A DNA stretch of 64,000 nucleotides. Source: Bacteroidales bacterium (GTDB lineage Bacteria; Bacteroidota; Bacteroidia; Bacteroidales; F082). Position numbers and translations under genes: made by a program. The notes under the pieces are model-generated. The model did not search any database, had not been told where the DNA came from, and worked only from the letters and a program-made list of their open reading frames with translations. The DNA lies in NCBI GenBank assembly GCA_024709145.1, contig JANJXG010000043.1, positions 23,284 to 87,283 of the forward strand, read 5' to 3'. Below, piece by piece: positions 1-7,789 of this stretch (position 1 is its first letter; every line of letters begins with the position of its first letter).

Positions 1-227
1 CTCGAAATAATAGAATTGTCGATCCAAAGTGACACTGACTCATCCACCGCCTTGAGCAAAGAGTCGATGTTGGATTGGAAATTACGTTGCTGCCCATCGA
101 AATAGGTTATCGCATAATAGGTTCCCTGCGCCTCTCCTGCCAGATTAAACCGTTGTAGGTCTTTCACTGGTTTGCAGGAAACGAACATCAGCAAAAACAA
201 GACAGGAGGTAGGATAGTTTTTTTCAT
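1..227 (-). CDS. apbE: FAD:protein FMN transferase (ApbE), N-terminal part, cut by window edge
   Basis: Reading the minus strand from an ATG at 227 gives an open frame to the window edge. It begins with a lipoprotein signal (hydrophobic stretch ending in VSCK, Cys near residue 17) and continues with the typical ApbE start: a GTYYAITYFD strand, then IDSLLKAVDESVSLWID and the start of the S-x-IS motif. ApbE enzymes move FMN from FAD onto a threonine of target proteins. In Na+-NQR the targets are NqrB and NqrC, both encoded just upstream in the same orientation, which supports the call. The gene lies 84 bases after nqrF with a terminator hairpin between them, so it may have its own promoter. Only about 75 residues are visible; catalytic residues lie outside the window. 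Confidence 0.85.
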   Translation of the reverse strand, partial: MKKTILPPVLFLLMFVSCKPVKDLQRFNLAGEAQGTYYAITYFDGQQRNFQSNIDSLLKAVDESVSLWIDNSIIS

Positions 228-246
228 TTGCCTGTTATGAAGGTTG

Positions 247-254
247 CAAAAATA
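247..254 (-). promoter_or_regulatory. Possible -7 element for apbE
   Basis: On the minus strand these bases read TATTTTTG, which fits the Bacteroidota -7 consensus TAnnTTTG, about 20 bases before the apbE ATG. No clear TTTG was found at the -33 distance, so this is only a half match. It directly follows the terminator after nqrF. Confidence 0.35.
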
Positions 255-283
255 GAAAAATCGGCTGTAGCAGCCGATTTTTC
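255..283 (-). terminator. Intrinsic terminator after nqrF
   Basis: A 12-base perfect stem (AAAAATCGGCTG with its complement, 3-base loop) is followed on the minus strand by a T-rich run. It lies between the nqrF stop and apbE, so it should end most nqr transcripts before apbE. The A/T flanks make it roughly symmetrical, but no plus-strand gene is nearby. Confidence 0.7.
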
Positions 284-310
284 TTTACCGCTTTTGCAAA
301 GCAGCCAGGA

Positions 311-1573
311 TTATCCCCCGAAATCATCAAACGCAATCATTTCTTTTGGCACGCCGAGTTCGTCGAGCATTTTAAAGATGGCAGCGTTCATCATAGGTGG
401 TCCGCAAAGGTAGTATTCAATTTCTTCAGGTTCAGCATGTTGTTTGAGGTAGTTATCGAGAATTACCTGATGTATAAACCCGGTGTAACCTTTCCAGTTG
501 TCCTCAGGTTTTGGTTCGGATAAGGCCACATTGAATTTGAAGTTCGGAAAATTCTTTTCAATATCCTCAAAGTCATCCATATAGAATAACTCCCTAACTG
601 AGCGTCCGCCATACCAAAAAGTCGTTTTACGGTCAGTTTTTTCGGTGTGGAACAGATGGAATAAGTGAGATCTCATCGGAGCCATTCCGGCGCCACCACC
701 GATAAACATCATTTCGCGACGGGTAGGCTTAATGTGAAATTCGCCATAAGGCCCTGAAACCATCACCTTATCACCAGGTTTTCGGCTGAAGATATAGGAA
801 GAACATACACCGGGATTCACATTCAAAAAGCCGTTTGTTTTACGGTCCCATGGTGGAGTCGCGATGCGTATATTGAGCATAACGATATTCCCCTCGGCAG
901 GATGATTGGCCATCGAATAGGCTCTAAACTGTTCTTCGGTGTTCTTCATCTTCAGATCCCACATCTTGAACTTATCCCATTCTTCGCGGTATTCGTCTTC
1001 CACTTCAATGTCCTTGCCAAAGTCGACCTCCAGCTTAGGCACGTCAATTTGAATGTAACCACCTGATTGAAAATCAAGACGCTCACCCTCAGGTAATTTT
1101 ACAACAAATTCCTTGATAAAAGTTGCGACGTTCTTATTCGAAACCACTTCGCATTCCCATTTCTTGATGCCAAAAACTTCAGCAGGTACGCCAATGTTCA
1201 TATTTTCACGCACTTTAACCTGGCACCCCAGTCTCCAGTGGTTTTGCTGCTCCTTTCTTGAGAAATATCCCTTTTCAGTCGGGAGGATGCTTCCGCCTCC
1301 TTCAAAAACCTGGCACCGGCACATGGCACAGGTTCCGCCACCGCCGCAAGCTGAAGGGAGGAAAATCTTGTTGGTAGAAAGTGTAGAGAGCAGCGAAGAA
1401 CCCGGATCAACTTCCAATTCTTTTTCGCCATTGATTGTAATCTTAACTTTACCTTGGGGCGAAAGCTTCATCTTGGCATAGAGAAGGATACCGACAAGGA
1501 GTAGGATCATAACCAAAAAGAAGACGATACTTATCAGTACCACCGTTCCTGTTCCTGTTGCTAATAGAGTCAT
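311..1573 (-). CDS. nqrF: Na+-translocating NADH:quinone reductase subunit F
   Basis: NqrF is the entry point for electrons: it oxidises NADH and passes electrons through FAD and a 2Fe-2S cluster to the membrane subunits. The 420-residue product has one N-terminal membrane span (about 10-33), a plant-type ferredoxin domain with cluster cysteines 76, 82, 85 and 117, an FAD-binding RAYS motif near 217, an NADH-binding GGGAGMAP motif, and the CGPPMM and terminal DDFGG signatures. Length matches the family. ATG start; 31 bases after nqrE in the nqrABCDEF operon. All key residues are present, so it is expected to be functional. Confidence 0.97.
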   Translation of the reverse strand: MTLLATGTGTVVLISIVFFLVMILLLVGILLYAKMKLSPQGKVKITINGEKELEVDPGSSLLSTLSTNKIFLPSACGGGGTCAMCRCQVFEGGGSILPTEKGYFSRKEQQNHWRLGCQVKVRENMNIGVPAEVFGIKKWECEVVSNKNVATFIKEFVVKLPEGERLDFQSGGYIQIDVPKLEVDFGKDIEVEDEYREEWDKFKMWDLKMKNTEEQFRAYSMANHPAEGNIVMLNIRIATPPWDRKTNGFLNVNPGVCSSYIFSRKPGDKVMVSGPYGEFHIKPTRREMMFIGGGAGMAPMRSHLFHLFHTEKTDRKTTFWYGGRSVRELFYMDDFEDIEKNFPNFKFNVALSEPKPEDNWKGYTGFIHQVILDNYLKQHAEPEEIEYYLCGPPMMNAAIFKMLDELGVPKEMIAFDDFGG

Positions 1574-1604
1574 TTTTACTAATGATTTTAATTTTTATCC
1601 TTCT

Positions 1605-2222
1605 CTATAATTTAATTCCGAGAAAGCTCATAAAGGCAATGCCCATGAGTCCGGTAATAATGAAGGTTATTCCAAGACCTCTCAGGGGAGCCGGAACATT
1701 TGAATAACGAATTTTCTCGCGAATGGCTGCAATACCAACAATGGCTAAAAGCCAGCCGATTCCCGATCCGATTCCAAAAGCAGTGGCTTGTCCCAGTGTT
1801 TGATATTCCCGTTCCTGCATAAAGAGCGATCCGCCAAGGATGGCACAATTTACTGCAATCAATGGAAGAAAAATACCCAGGGATGAATAAAGTGAGGGAC
1901 TAAATTTCTCAACAATCATCTCAACAAGCTGAACCATAGAGGCAATGATAGCTATAAAAAGAATGAAGCTGAGAAAGCTCAGGTCAACATCAGCAAACCC
2001 GGCATCAAGCCATGCCAGTGCACCAGGTTTAAGAATGTATTCATTGAGAAGGTAGTCAACAGGGACGGTAATGCCTAATACAAAAATTACAGCAAGACCA
2101 AGACCTGCAGAGGTCTGCACTGTTTTTGATACTGCCAGGTAAGAACACATACCCAGAAAGTATGCAAAAATCATGTTATCGATAAAGATCGACTTGACGA
2201 ATATGTTAAATATCTCTTGCAT
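1605..2222 (-). CDS. nqrE: Na+-translocating NADH:quinone reductase subunit E
   Basis: This integral membrane subunit forms, with NqrD, the symmetric pair that holds an intramembrane iron-sulfur centre in the sodium channel. The 205-residue product has six hydrophobic segments and keeps the two half-site cysteines, Cys26 (GMCSYLA) and Cys126 (AVNCAILGG), that ligate the cluster in the known enzyme. Spacing to nqrD is 17 bases. ATG start. Related RnfA proteins look similar, but the neighbouring nqrA, nqrC and nqrF settle the assignment. Confidence 0.96.
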   Translation of the reverse strand: MQEIFNIFVKSIFIDNMIFAYFLGMCSYLAVSKTVQTSAGLGLAVIFVLGITVPVDYLLNEYILKPGALAWLDAGFADVDLSFLSFILFIAIIASMVQLVEMIVEKFSPSLYSSLGIFLPLIAVNCAILGGSLFMQEREYQTLGQATAFGIGSGIGWLLAIVGIAAIREKIRYSNVPAPLRGLGITFIITGLMGIAFMSFLGIKL

Positions 2223-2239
2223 TTTCTTGATGTTTTGGA

Positions 2240-2893
2240 CTATTCTTCAATTAGCTGAGGATTTCTTGAGCGCTGAATCCAGATGATGATTCCTATCAAA
2301 ATCAGAGCCATCGGAGGCAGAATCATAAATCCGTTGTTCTTGTATCCAAGTTCATAAAATGATTGCGGAATGAGGTGAAAACCCCAAATGGTGCCACTGC
2401 CAAATAGCTCGCGTATAAATGCAACCATCAGCAAGATCATCCCGTAACCAAAACCATTGCCTAACCCATCGAGAAATGACGGCCAGGGCTTGTTACTCAT
2501 GGCATAAGCCTCGAGCCTTCCCATCAGGATGCAGTTGGTAATAATCAGACCAACGAATACTGAAAGCTGTTTACTCACGTCATAGACGAAAGCCTTCAAA
2601 AATTGATCGACAACAATAACCAGCAAAGCAATTACAACTAATTGCACGATGATGCGGATTCGTGGTGGAATTCCATTTCTAAGCACAGAAATAATCAGGT
2701 TAGAAAAGGCAGTAACAATGGTTACAGAAACAGCCATAACAAAGGCTGGTTTCATTTTGGCCGTAACGGCCAGTGCAGAGCAAATACCCAAAACCTGAAC
2801 CGTAATTGGGTTGTTAAGATTCAGGGGACTCGTAAGGAGTTTAATATTCTTGGGCGAAAATAAGGGTTCTTTTTCCTGATTTGAAGCACTCAT
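2240..2893 (-). CDS. nqrD: Na+-translocating NADH:quinone reductase subunit D
   Basis: The 217-residue membrane protein is the inverted-topology partner of NqrE. After a soluble N-terminus of about 30 residues come six hydrophobic spans, with cluster cysteines Cys38 (LGICSALAV) and Cys121 (ITNCILMGR). The start is only two bases after the nqrC stop, consistent with translational coupling. ATG start, family-typical length. RnfE is the closest alternative family, excluded by the complete nqr context. Confidence 0.96.
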   Translation of the reverse strand: MSASNQEKEPLFSPKNIKLLTSPLNLNNPITVQVLGICSALAVTAKMKPAFVMAVSVTIVTAFSNLIISVLRNGIPPRIRIIVQLVVIALLVIVVDQFLKAFVYDVSKQLSVFVGLIITNCILMGRLEAYAMSNKPWPSFLDGLGNGFGYGMILLMVAFIRELFGSGTIWGFHLIPQSFYELGYKNNGFMILPPMALILIGIIIWIQRSRNPQLIEE

Positions 2894-2895
2894 AA

Positions 2896-3633
2896 TTATC
2901 CTTGTTTTTTGATAAACGGTTCATAACTTTCCAGAACATTTTTTAGCATGCCACCAACACCGTTACTTGTTATTGTTCCACCTGAAATGGCATCAACCAA
3001 ATGTGGCTGCAATTCAACAGGTTGATTTACCAATCCACCTTTTACAACTCCTACAGAAACAAATTTGCCTTGTTCATCAAAAATAGTTTTACCAGGAAAT
3101 TGATCTGTAAAAATGGGGGTTTCGATCTCAGCACCTAATCCGGGGGTTTCTGACTTATGTCCAAAAGTAACCCCTACAACTGTTTTGAAATCATCTTTTA
3201 GGGCGATGTTACCCCAGATTGGGCCCCAGAGACCAACACCCCGCAATGGAATAATAAAAACCTTATGACCATCTTTCTGAACCACATACATGGCCAGTTC
3301 AAATGGCTTTCCGACAGATTTTTTATATAACTCCTCCTTCAGGTTGAGCTTAAACGCTTTTGAGTTTTCTTTGCCATCGGCGGTATAATCGTCCACCACA
3401 TTGCCTTCAGCATCAATCACCATCATATTGGTGATGTTTTTATTGAAAAGTTCGATGGCATTTTTGGCATCTACTCCTTCAAAACCGGCAGAGGCCAGGA
3501 TGCTCTGCATTTTGTCTACGGCATCATTTCTGTCCTGAAAAGGCTTCAGCACAAGCGCCGTTGTTGAGAGGATGGCAGCCACCAAAATGACGAGAATGGC
3601 TGCATACCTGAAAATATATCCGTTACTGTACAT
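2896..3633 (-). CDS. nqrC: Na+-translocating NADH:quinone reductase subunit C
   Basis: NqrC is a one-span membrane protein with a periplasmic FMN-binding domain that carries covalent FMN. The 245-residue product has a span at about 11-30. The flavinylation site is visible as DAISGGTITSNGV, with Thr220 as the likely FMN-bearing residue. It reads SGGT where the general motif is SGAT, a conservative change. ApbE, encoded at the left edge, is the expected modifying enzyme. It lies 21 bases after nqrB and 2 before nqrD. Confidence 0.96.
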   Translation of the reverse strand: MYSNGYIFRYAAILVILVAAILSTTALVLKPFQDRNDAVDKMQSILASAGFEGVDAKNAIELFNKNITNMMVIDAEGNVVDDYTADGKENSKAFKLNLKEELYKKSVGKPFELAMYVVQKDGHKVFIIPLRGVGLWGPIWGNIALKDDFKTVVGVTFGHKSETPGLGAEIETPIFTDQFPGKTIFDEQGKFVSVGVVKGGLVNQPVELQPHLVDAISGGTITSNGVGGMLKNVLESYEPFIKKQG

Positions 3634-3654
3634 ATCTTTAAATGTTTAGTTGAT

Positions 3655-4803
3655 CTAAGCTTTGACAGCTACTTTGGCACGTTTTAGTCGTCTTTTGATG
3701 TTGGATTCAACCACATAGTGATCGATGAGCGGTGCAAAAACATTCATCAATAGGATTGCAAGCATCATGCCTTCAGGATAAGCAGGATTAAAGACCCGGA
3801 TCAAAACGGCAATCATACCTATAAGGAGCCCGTAAATAATTTTCCCTCTGGCAGTTTGAGAGGCCGAAACAGGGTCAGTAGCCATATAAACCGCGCCAAA
3901 AGCAAAACCTCCCATTACCAGGTGCTGATAAGCCGGAATATTCATATAAGCATTGGCACCCCAAAGATTGAAGAGCCATCCCATAAGCATTCCGCCGGCA
4001 AAAACTGAGGCCATGATTCGGGCACTGCCAATTCCTGTTGCGATTAATACCAAAGCACCCAATAAAATAGCTAGTGTGGAAGTTTCACCGATACTTCCGG
4101 GAATCACACCTATGAACATATCCCAGACCGATGGTACTTTGTCTGTTTCCATGACCAAAAGATGTCCGAGTGGTGTGGCTCCAGAGTAGGCATCAGCTTT
4201 TTCGGCAATCCAAACCTTATCTCCCGACATCTCCGCCGGGTAAGCAAAGAAGAGGAAAGCGCGTGCAGTGAGAGCAGGATTCAGAATGTTCATGCCGGTT
4301 CCACCAAACACCTCTTTACCAATGATTACAGCGAAAGCAGTTGCAATAGCAACCATCCAAAGCGGAACATCCGGTGGCATAACCATCGGGATGAGCATCC
4401 CGGAAACCAAGAAACCTTCGTTGACTTCGTGGCCGCGGGATTGGGCAAAAGCAAACTCGATACCCAGACCTACAACATAGGAGACAACGATAACAGGCAG
4501 CACTTTCAGCAAGCCAAAACCAAACATGGGCCAAAAATCATAGTCCATCCCGTGAGACAGATAGTGTTGGTAGCCAACATTCCAGATACCAAAAATCAAG
4601 GGGAAAATCAAAGCGATAACCACGATAATCATTGTACGTTTCATATCGATCGCATCACGGATGTGGGCACCATTACTGGTGGTTTTGTCAGGAACAAACA
4701 AAAACGTTTCAAAGGCATCGAAAGTAGAATGTAGTTTTTCAAAACGACCTCCCTTTTCGAACTGTGGTTTTTGTTTATCTAAAAAATCCCTTAAGAACTT
4801 CAT
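3655..4803 (-). CDS. nqrB: Na+-translocating NADH:quinone reductase subunit B
   Basis: NqrB is the largest membrane subunit; it carries covalent FMN and riboflavin and contains the quinone site and sodium path. The 382-residue product has a soluble N-terminal arm of about 50 residues and then some ten hydrophobic segments. The flavinylation motif DAYSGATPLG places FMN on Thr210. The conserved GKEVFGGTGMNILNPALTARAF segment, about residues 163-183, is intact. ATG start, 27 bases after nqrA. Confidence 0.97.
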   Translation of the reverse strand: MKFLRDFLDKQKPQFEKGGRFEKLHSTFDAFETFLFVPDKTTSNGAHIRDAIDMKRTMIIVVIALIFPLIFGIWNVGYQHYLSHGMDYDFWPMFGFGLLKVLPVIVVSYVVGLGIEFAFAQSRGHEVNEGFLVSGMLIPMVMPPDVPLWMVAIATAFAVIIGKEVFGGTGMNILNPALTARAFLFFAYPAEMSGDKVWIAEKADAYSGATPLGHLLVMETDKVPSVWDMFIGVIPGSIGETSTLAILLGALVLIATGIGSARIMASVFAGGMLMGWLFNLWGANAYMNIPAYQHLVMGGFAFGAVYMATDPVSASQTARGKIIYGLLIGMIAVLIRVFNPAYPEGMMLAILLMNVFAPLIDHYVVESNIKRRLKRAKVAVKA

Positions 4804-4830
4804 TTTTCTAAAGTATTGATTAAATATCTG

Positions 4831-6180
4831 TTAACTCATTTCTTTACGCATCAGATCAAGGCCTTTTCTAACCAGTACCTGAATATCCGTTTTGGAGGTG
4901 TCAATCACTTCACAAAGCGCAAAATCTTCTTCATCGACCTCATAAATACCAAGATTTTCCATCAGATCGATGTCCTCTACAATAATAGCTTTCAACAGCT
5001 GCATCGGGTAGATGTCGAAGGGGAAAACTTTTTCAAACTGACCTGTCATTACAAGAGCCCTGTGGCCTCCATGCATATTGGTGTCAAGTTTGTACTTTTT
5101 ATTCCTGAAAAGGAATGAAGGGAATGACCGGCTGATGCTGAATTTATCGAAACCAGGAACCGCCCAGCCCAAGAATTCATGGTAATTTCCTTCCTTGATC
5201 ACAGTCACCTGTGTGTGGTAAAAACCGATGTAGCCATCGAGGTCAATTTTAGTACCCGTCAGCACATTGCCGCTCACAAACCGTTTCTCAACTGCGGTAA
5301 GCTGTGACTTTACCATGTTTTCGAGTCTTGCACCCACAAAAGTTCTGTAATAAACCGGATTAAGTACTTCAGGACCAGTAAGCGCGATGACTCTGGTAGC
5401 ATTATAAATTCCTGATTTGAATAACCTTCCAATGACAAGGACATCTTGAGGGTATAAATACCAAACAACTTCGCCTTTGTTAATGGGATCGATTTTATTG
5501 ATTTGAACCCCGACATTGCCGGCAGGATGCGGCCCGGCAAAGTGATTTACCTGAACACCTTTGGCAGCAGTAAATGCCTGTGAAGGAGTTGACTGAGCAT
5601 CAACATTCACATGAACTTTTCCCTTTGTTAGTGCAATCAAAACATCCAGCCCTTTTTGGAAAATGTCCTCTTGTCCCTGAACGATAAGGTTGTTATCGGG
5701 AGCCAAAGGGGAAGTGTCGAATGTGGAAATAAAAATGGCTTTGGGTAGGTCAGCCGGATTGGCAATGACAGAATAAGGTCTTTGACGAATGAAAGGCCAC
5801 ACTCCGCTTTGTAATAGTTTGTCAACAATCTCTTCACGTTTCATTTTGGAGGGATCGCCTGCGCCGAAGTTCACGGCGGCAAATTTGCCGTCGGATTCAA
5901 TCCTTACTTCAAGCAAAACACGTTTGGCACCCCTTTTGATCTCACTGACTTTCCCGCTAACAGGTGATGTGAAAATGATGTTATCGCGGTATTTATCCAC
6001 AAAAAGTGGCGTACCTGCCTGTACTTCATCTCCTTCTTTTACCAGTAATTTTGGAAAAACACCAATGAAATCGGTGGGTTTAATGGCAAACTGATCTGTC
6101 GAAAGTTCCTTAATAGTTTTTTCGGCCTCGCCTACCAAATTGATATTCAAGCCCTTCTTAATTCTAATAACGTTTGACAT
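4831..6180 (-). CDS. nqrA: Na+-translocating NADH:quinone reductase subunit A
   Basis: NqrA is the peripheral cytoplasmic subunit that opens the nqr operon. I place the start at the ATG at 6180 (MSNVIRIKKGLNI), giving 449 residues. The open frame extends 24 codons further upstream, but the extra sequence is AT-rich and unlike the family, which begins with the IKKGL motif. The lipoyl-like strands (KPTDFIGVFPKLLVKEGDEV, then VSGKVSEIKRGAKR) and the C-terminal cap (FDIYPMQLLKAIIVEDIDLM) fit NqrA. No clean promoter was found in the 192-base divergent gap on this strand. Confidence 0.96.
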   Translation of the reverse strand: MSNVIRIKKGLNINLVGEAEKTIKELSTDQFAIKPTDFIGVFPKLLVKEGDEVQAGTPLFVDKYRDNIIFTSPVSGKVSEIKRGAKRVLLEVRIESDGKFAAVNFGAGDPSKMKREEIVDKLLQSGVWPFIRQRPYSVIANPADLPKAIFISTFDTSPLAPDNNLIVQGQEDIFQKGLDVLIALTKGKVHVNVDAQSTPSQAFTAAKGVQVNHFAGPHPAGNVGVQINKIDPINKGEVVWYLYPQDVLVIGRLFKSGIYNATRVIALTGPEVLNPVYYRTFVGARLENMVKSQLTAVEKRFVSGNVLTGTKIDLDGYIGFYHTQVTVIKEGNYHEFLGWAVPGFDKFSISRSFPSFLFRNKKYKLDTNMHGGHRALVMTGQFEKVFPFDIYPMQLLKAIIVEDIDLMENLGIYEVDEEDFALCEVIDTSKTDIQVLVRKGLDLMRKEMS

Positions 6181-6294
6181 ATCTACCTTGATAAATATTT
6201 TAATATTATGCAAAGAAACGAATTTACTTTTGTTGAAATCAAAGCAAATCAAGAAAAAACTCGCTTTTTTTCAAGCGAATGCATCAATGAAACG

Positions 6295-6326
6295 TTTGAT
6301 ATAAATCAATGAATAGGCTATCTTTG
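6295..6326 (+). promoter_or_regulatory. Bacteroidota-type promoter for the T9SS plug gene
   Basis: TTTG at 6295-6298, a 20-base spacer, then TATCTTTG at 6319-6326, an exact fit to TTTG-N(19-21)-TAnnTTTG. It lies about 47 bases before the ATG at 6373 in the divergent gap with nqrA. Confidence 0.7.
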
Positions 6327-6372
6327 TCAACAGAAAACCAGAATCGATAACTCCAAATGATCCTCTCTCAGA

Positions 6373-7677
6373 ATGATTAAACTTTTTCAAGCTAAACCTG
6401 CCATACACCTCTACCAGTTATTGGTGTTTTTAATGTTAACTATTCCCTACCATAGTTTTTCTCAGGAGTCGTTTGTTTACAACGATTTAACCTATAAAGG
6501 AGATGTTCAAACAGTGCTGATGCACCCTGCTGACGACCCACTTGGCAGACCGATCATGTTGCTTGGCACTGAAAACTCATTGATACTTTCGTTTGACGTG
6601 CTCGGCGATATGGCATACACCTATCATTATACACTGATACATTGCAGTTGGGATTGGAAACCCAGCGACCTTCAACCAACTTTTTATCTTGAAGGCTACA
6701 CAGAAGACCAAATCAATGATTACCGTTTTTCGCTTAACACCTTAACACCATATATCCATTATACACTGAAGTTTCCCACAGCCTATCTGAAACCCAAAAT
6801 CTCCGGAAATTATCTACTCGTTGTTTATGAGAATGAATATTCGCCGGCCAACATCCTGTTCAGCAGAAGGCTTTATGTTGTTGACCATCAAGTGAGTATT
6901 AAGGCATCAATCCCACAGCACAACCGTGACCCGAAATACAGTAATACCCATCAGCAAGTTGACGTGGAAGTGGCAGTTCCAGCTTATCTGGGCAATATCC
7001 CAGCCCGTTCGTTTCAACTTTGTATTCAGCAAAACGGACGCAAAGACAACATGGTGAGTGGGTTACAGCCAAGTCAAACCTACACTGATAAAATTGTTTA
7101 TGAATACTTCAACGAAACCTTGTTTGAAGGAGGAAATCAATGGCGGGATTTGGACTTGAAAAGTTATAAATACCAATCAGAACGCATTCAGCGGATTATT
7201 CAGGGAACCGACTATTACTCTGTAAAACTTTGGGAGGACGAGCGTCGTCACCGAAGAACCTATGTATCTGAAAAAGACATTCAAGGGAAAAAGCTGATTC
7301 AGGCCAGACAAGATCAGGATACTGACATTGAAGGCGATTATGCCTGGGTAGATTTTTTTCTGGCTTATGAAGCCCCCCTCACGCATGGCGAAATGCATCT
7401 TCTGGGTGCCATCAACGATTGGAATGTTGACAAAAACAGTAGGATGAAATACAATTACCAAGCTAAAGGCTACGAGATTTCGAAATTCCTGAAACAAGGA
7501 TATTACAATTACCAGTATGGAATCAGAGAAAACGGCACACAAAAAGCAGAAACTGAACTCGTTGAAGGCAGCCACTGGGAGTCACAACACGAGTACTTTA
7601 TTTGTTTGTATTTTCGTAAGCCGGGGTCAATTCATGATTTACTCATCGGAACCCTTTTCATAAATTCTCATGAATGA
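6373..7677 (+). CDS. Type IX secretion system plug protein (DUF5103)
   Basis: The 434-residue product has a signal peptide ending near SFSQ. An N-terminal beta-sandwich follows, with the recognisable DUF5103 stretch YHYTLIHCSWDWKPSDL, then DYRFSLNTLTPYIHYTLKFP. In the T9SS, DUF5103-family (PlugA-type) proteins are thought to close the periplasmic side of the SprA translocon; that role is known from other Bacteroidota, not shown here. The gene stands alone under its own promoter. It supports the presence of a T9SS, as does the sorting domain on the BNR protein at 56.2-58.8 kb. ATG start. Confidence 0.82.
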   Translation: MIKLFQAKPAIHLYQLLVFLMLTIPYHSFSQESFVYNDLTYKGDVQTVLMHPADDPLGRPIMLLGTENSLILSFDVLGDMAYTYHYTLIHCSWDWKPSDLQPTFYLEGYTEDQINDYRFSLNTLTPYIHYTLKFPTAYLKPKISGNYLLVVYENEYSPANILFSRRLYVVDHQVSIKASIPQHNRDPKYSNTHQQVDVEVAVPAYLGNIPARSFQLCIQQNGRKDNMVSGLQPSQTYTDKIVYEYFNETLFEGGNQWRDLDLKSYKYQSERIQRIIQGTDYYSVKLWEDERRHRRTYVSEKDIQGKKLIQARQDQDTDIEGDYAWVDFFLAYEAPLTHGEMHLLGAINDWNVDKNSRMKYNYQAKGYEISKFLKQGYYNYQYGIRENGTQKAETELVEGSHWESQHEYFICLYFRKPGSIHDLLIGTLFINSHE

Positions 7678-7789
7678 AATTTATTCCTGAAATTGGAAAA
7701 AATTACTACGGTCTTTTAATGTAATATATTATCTGTCAGTTAACTAACTCATGGCATAAATTTTGAAATTCTTTTAGAAACAAGAAATC

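Noticed and set aside
4162..4734. 190-codon plus-strand frame inside nqrB
   Set aside because: Antisense to conserved membrane-protein sequence; translation has no hydrophobic or domain pattern.
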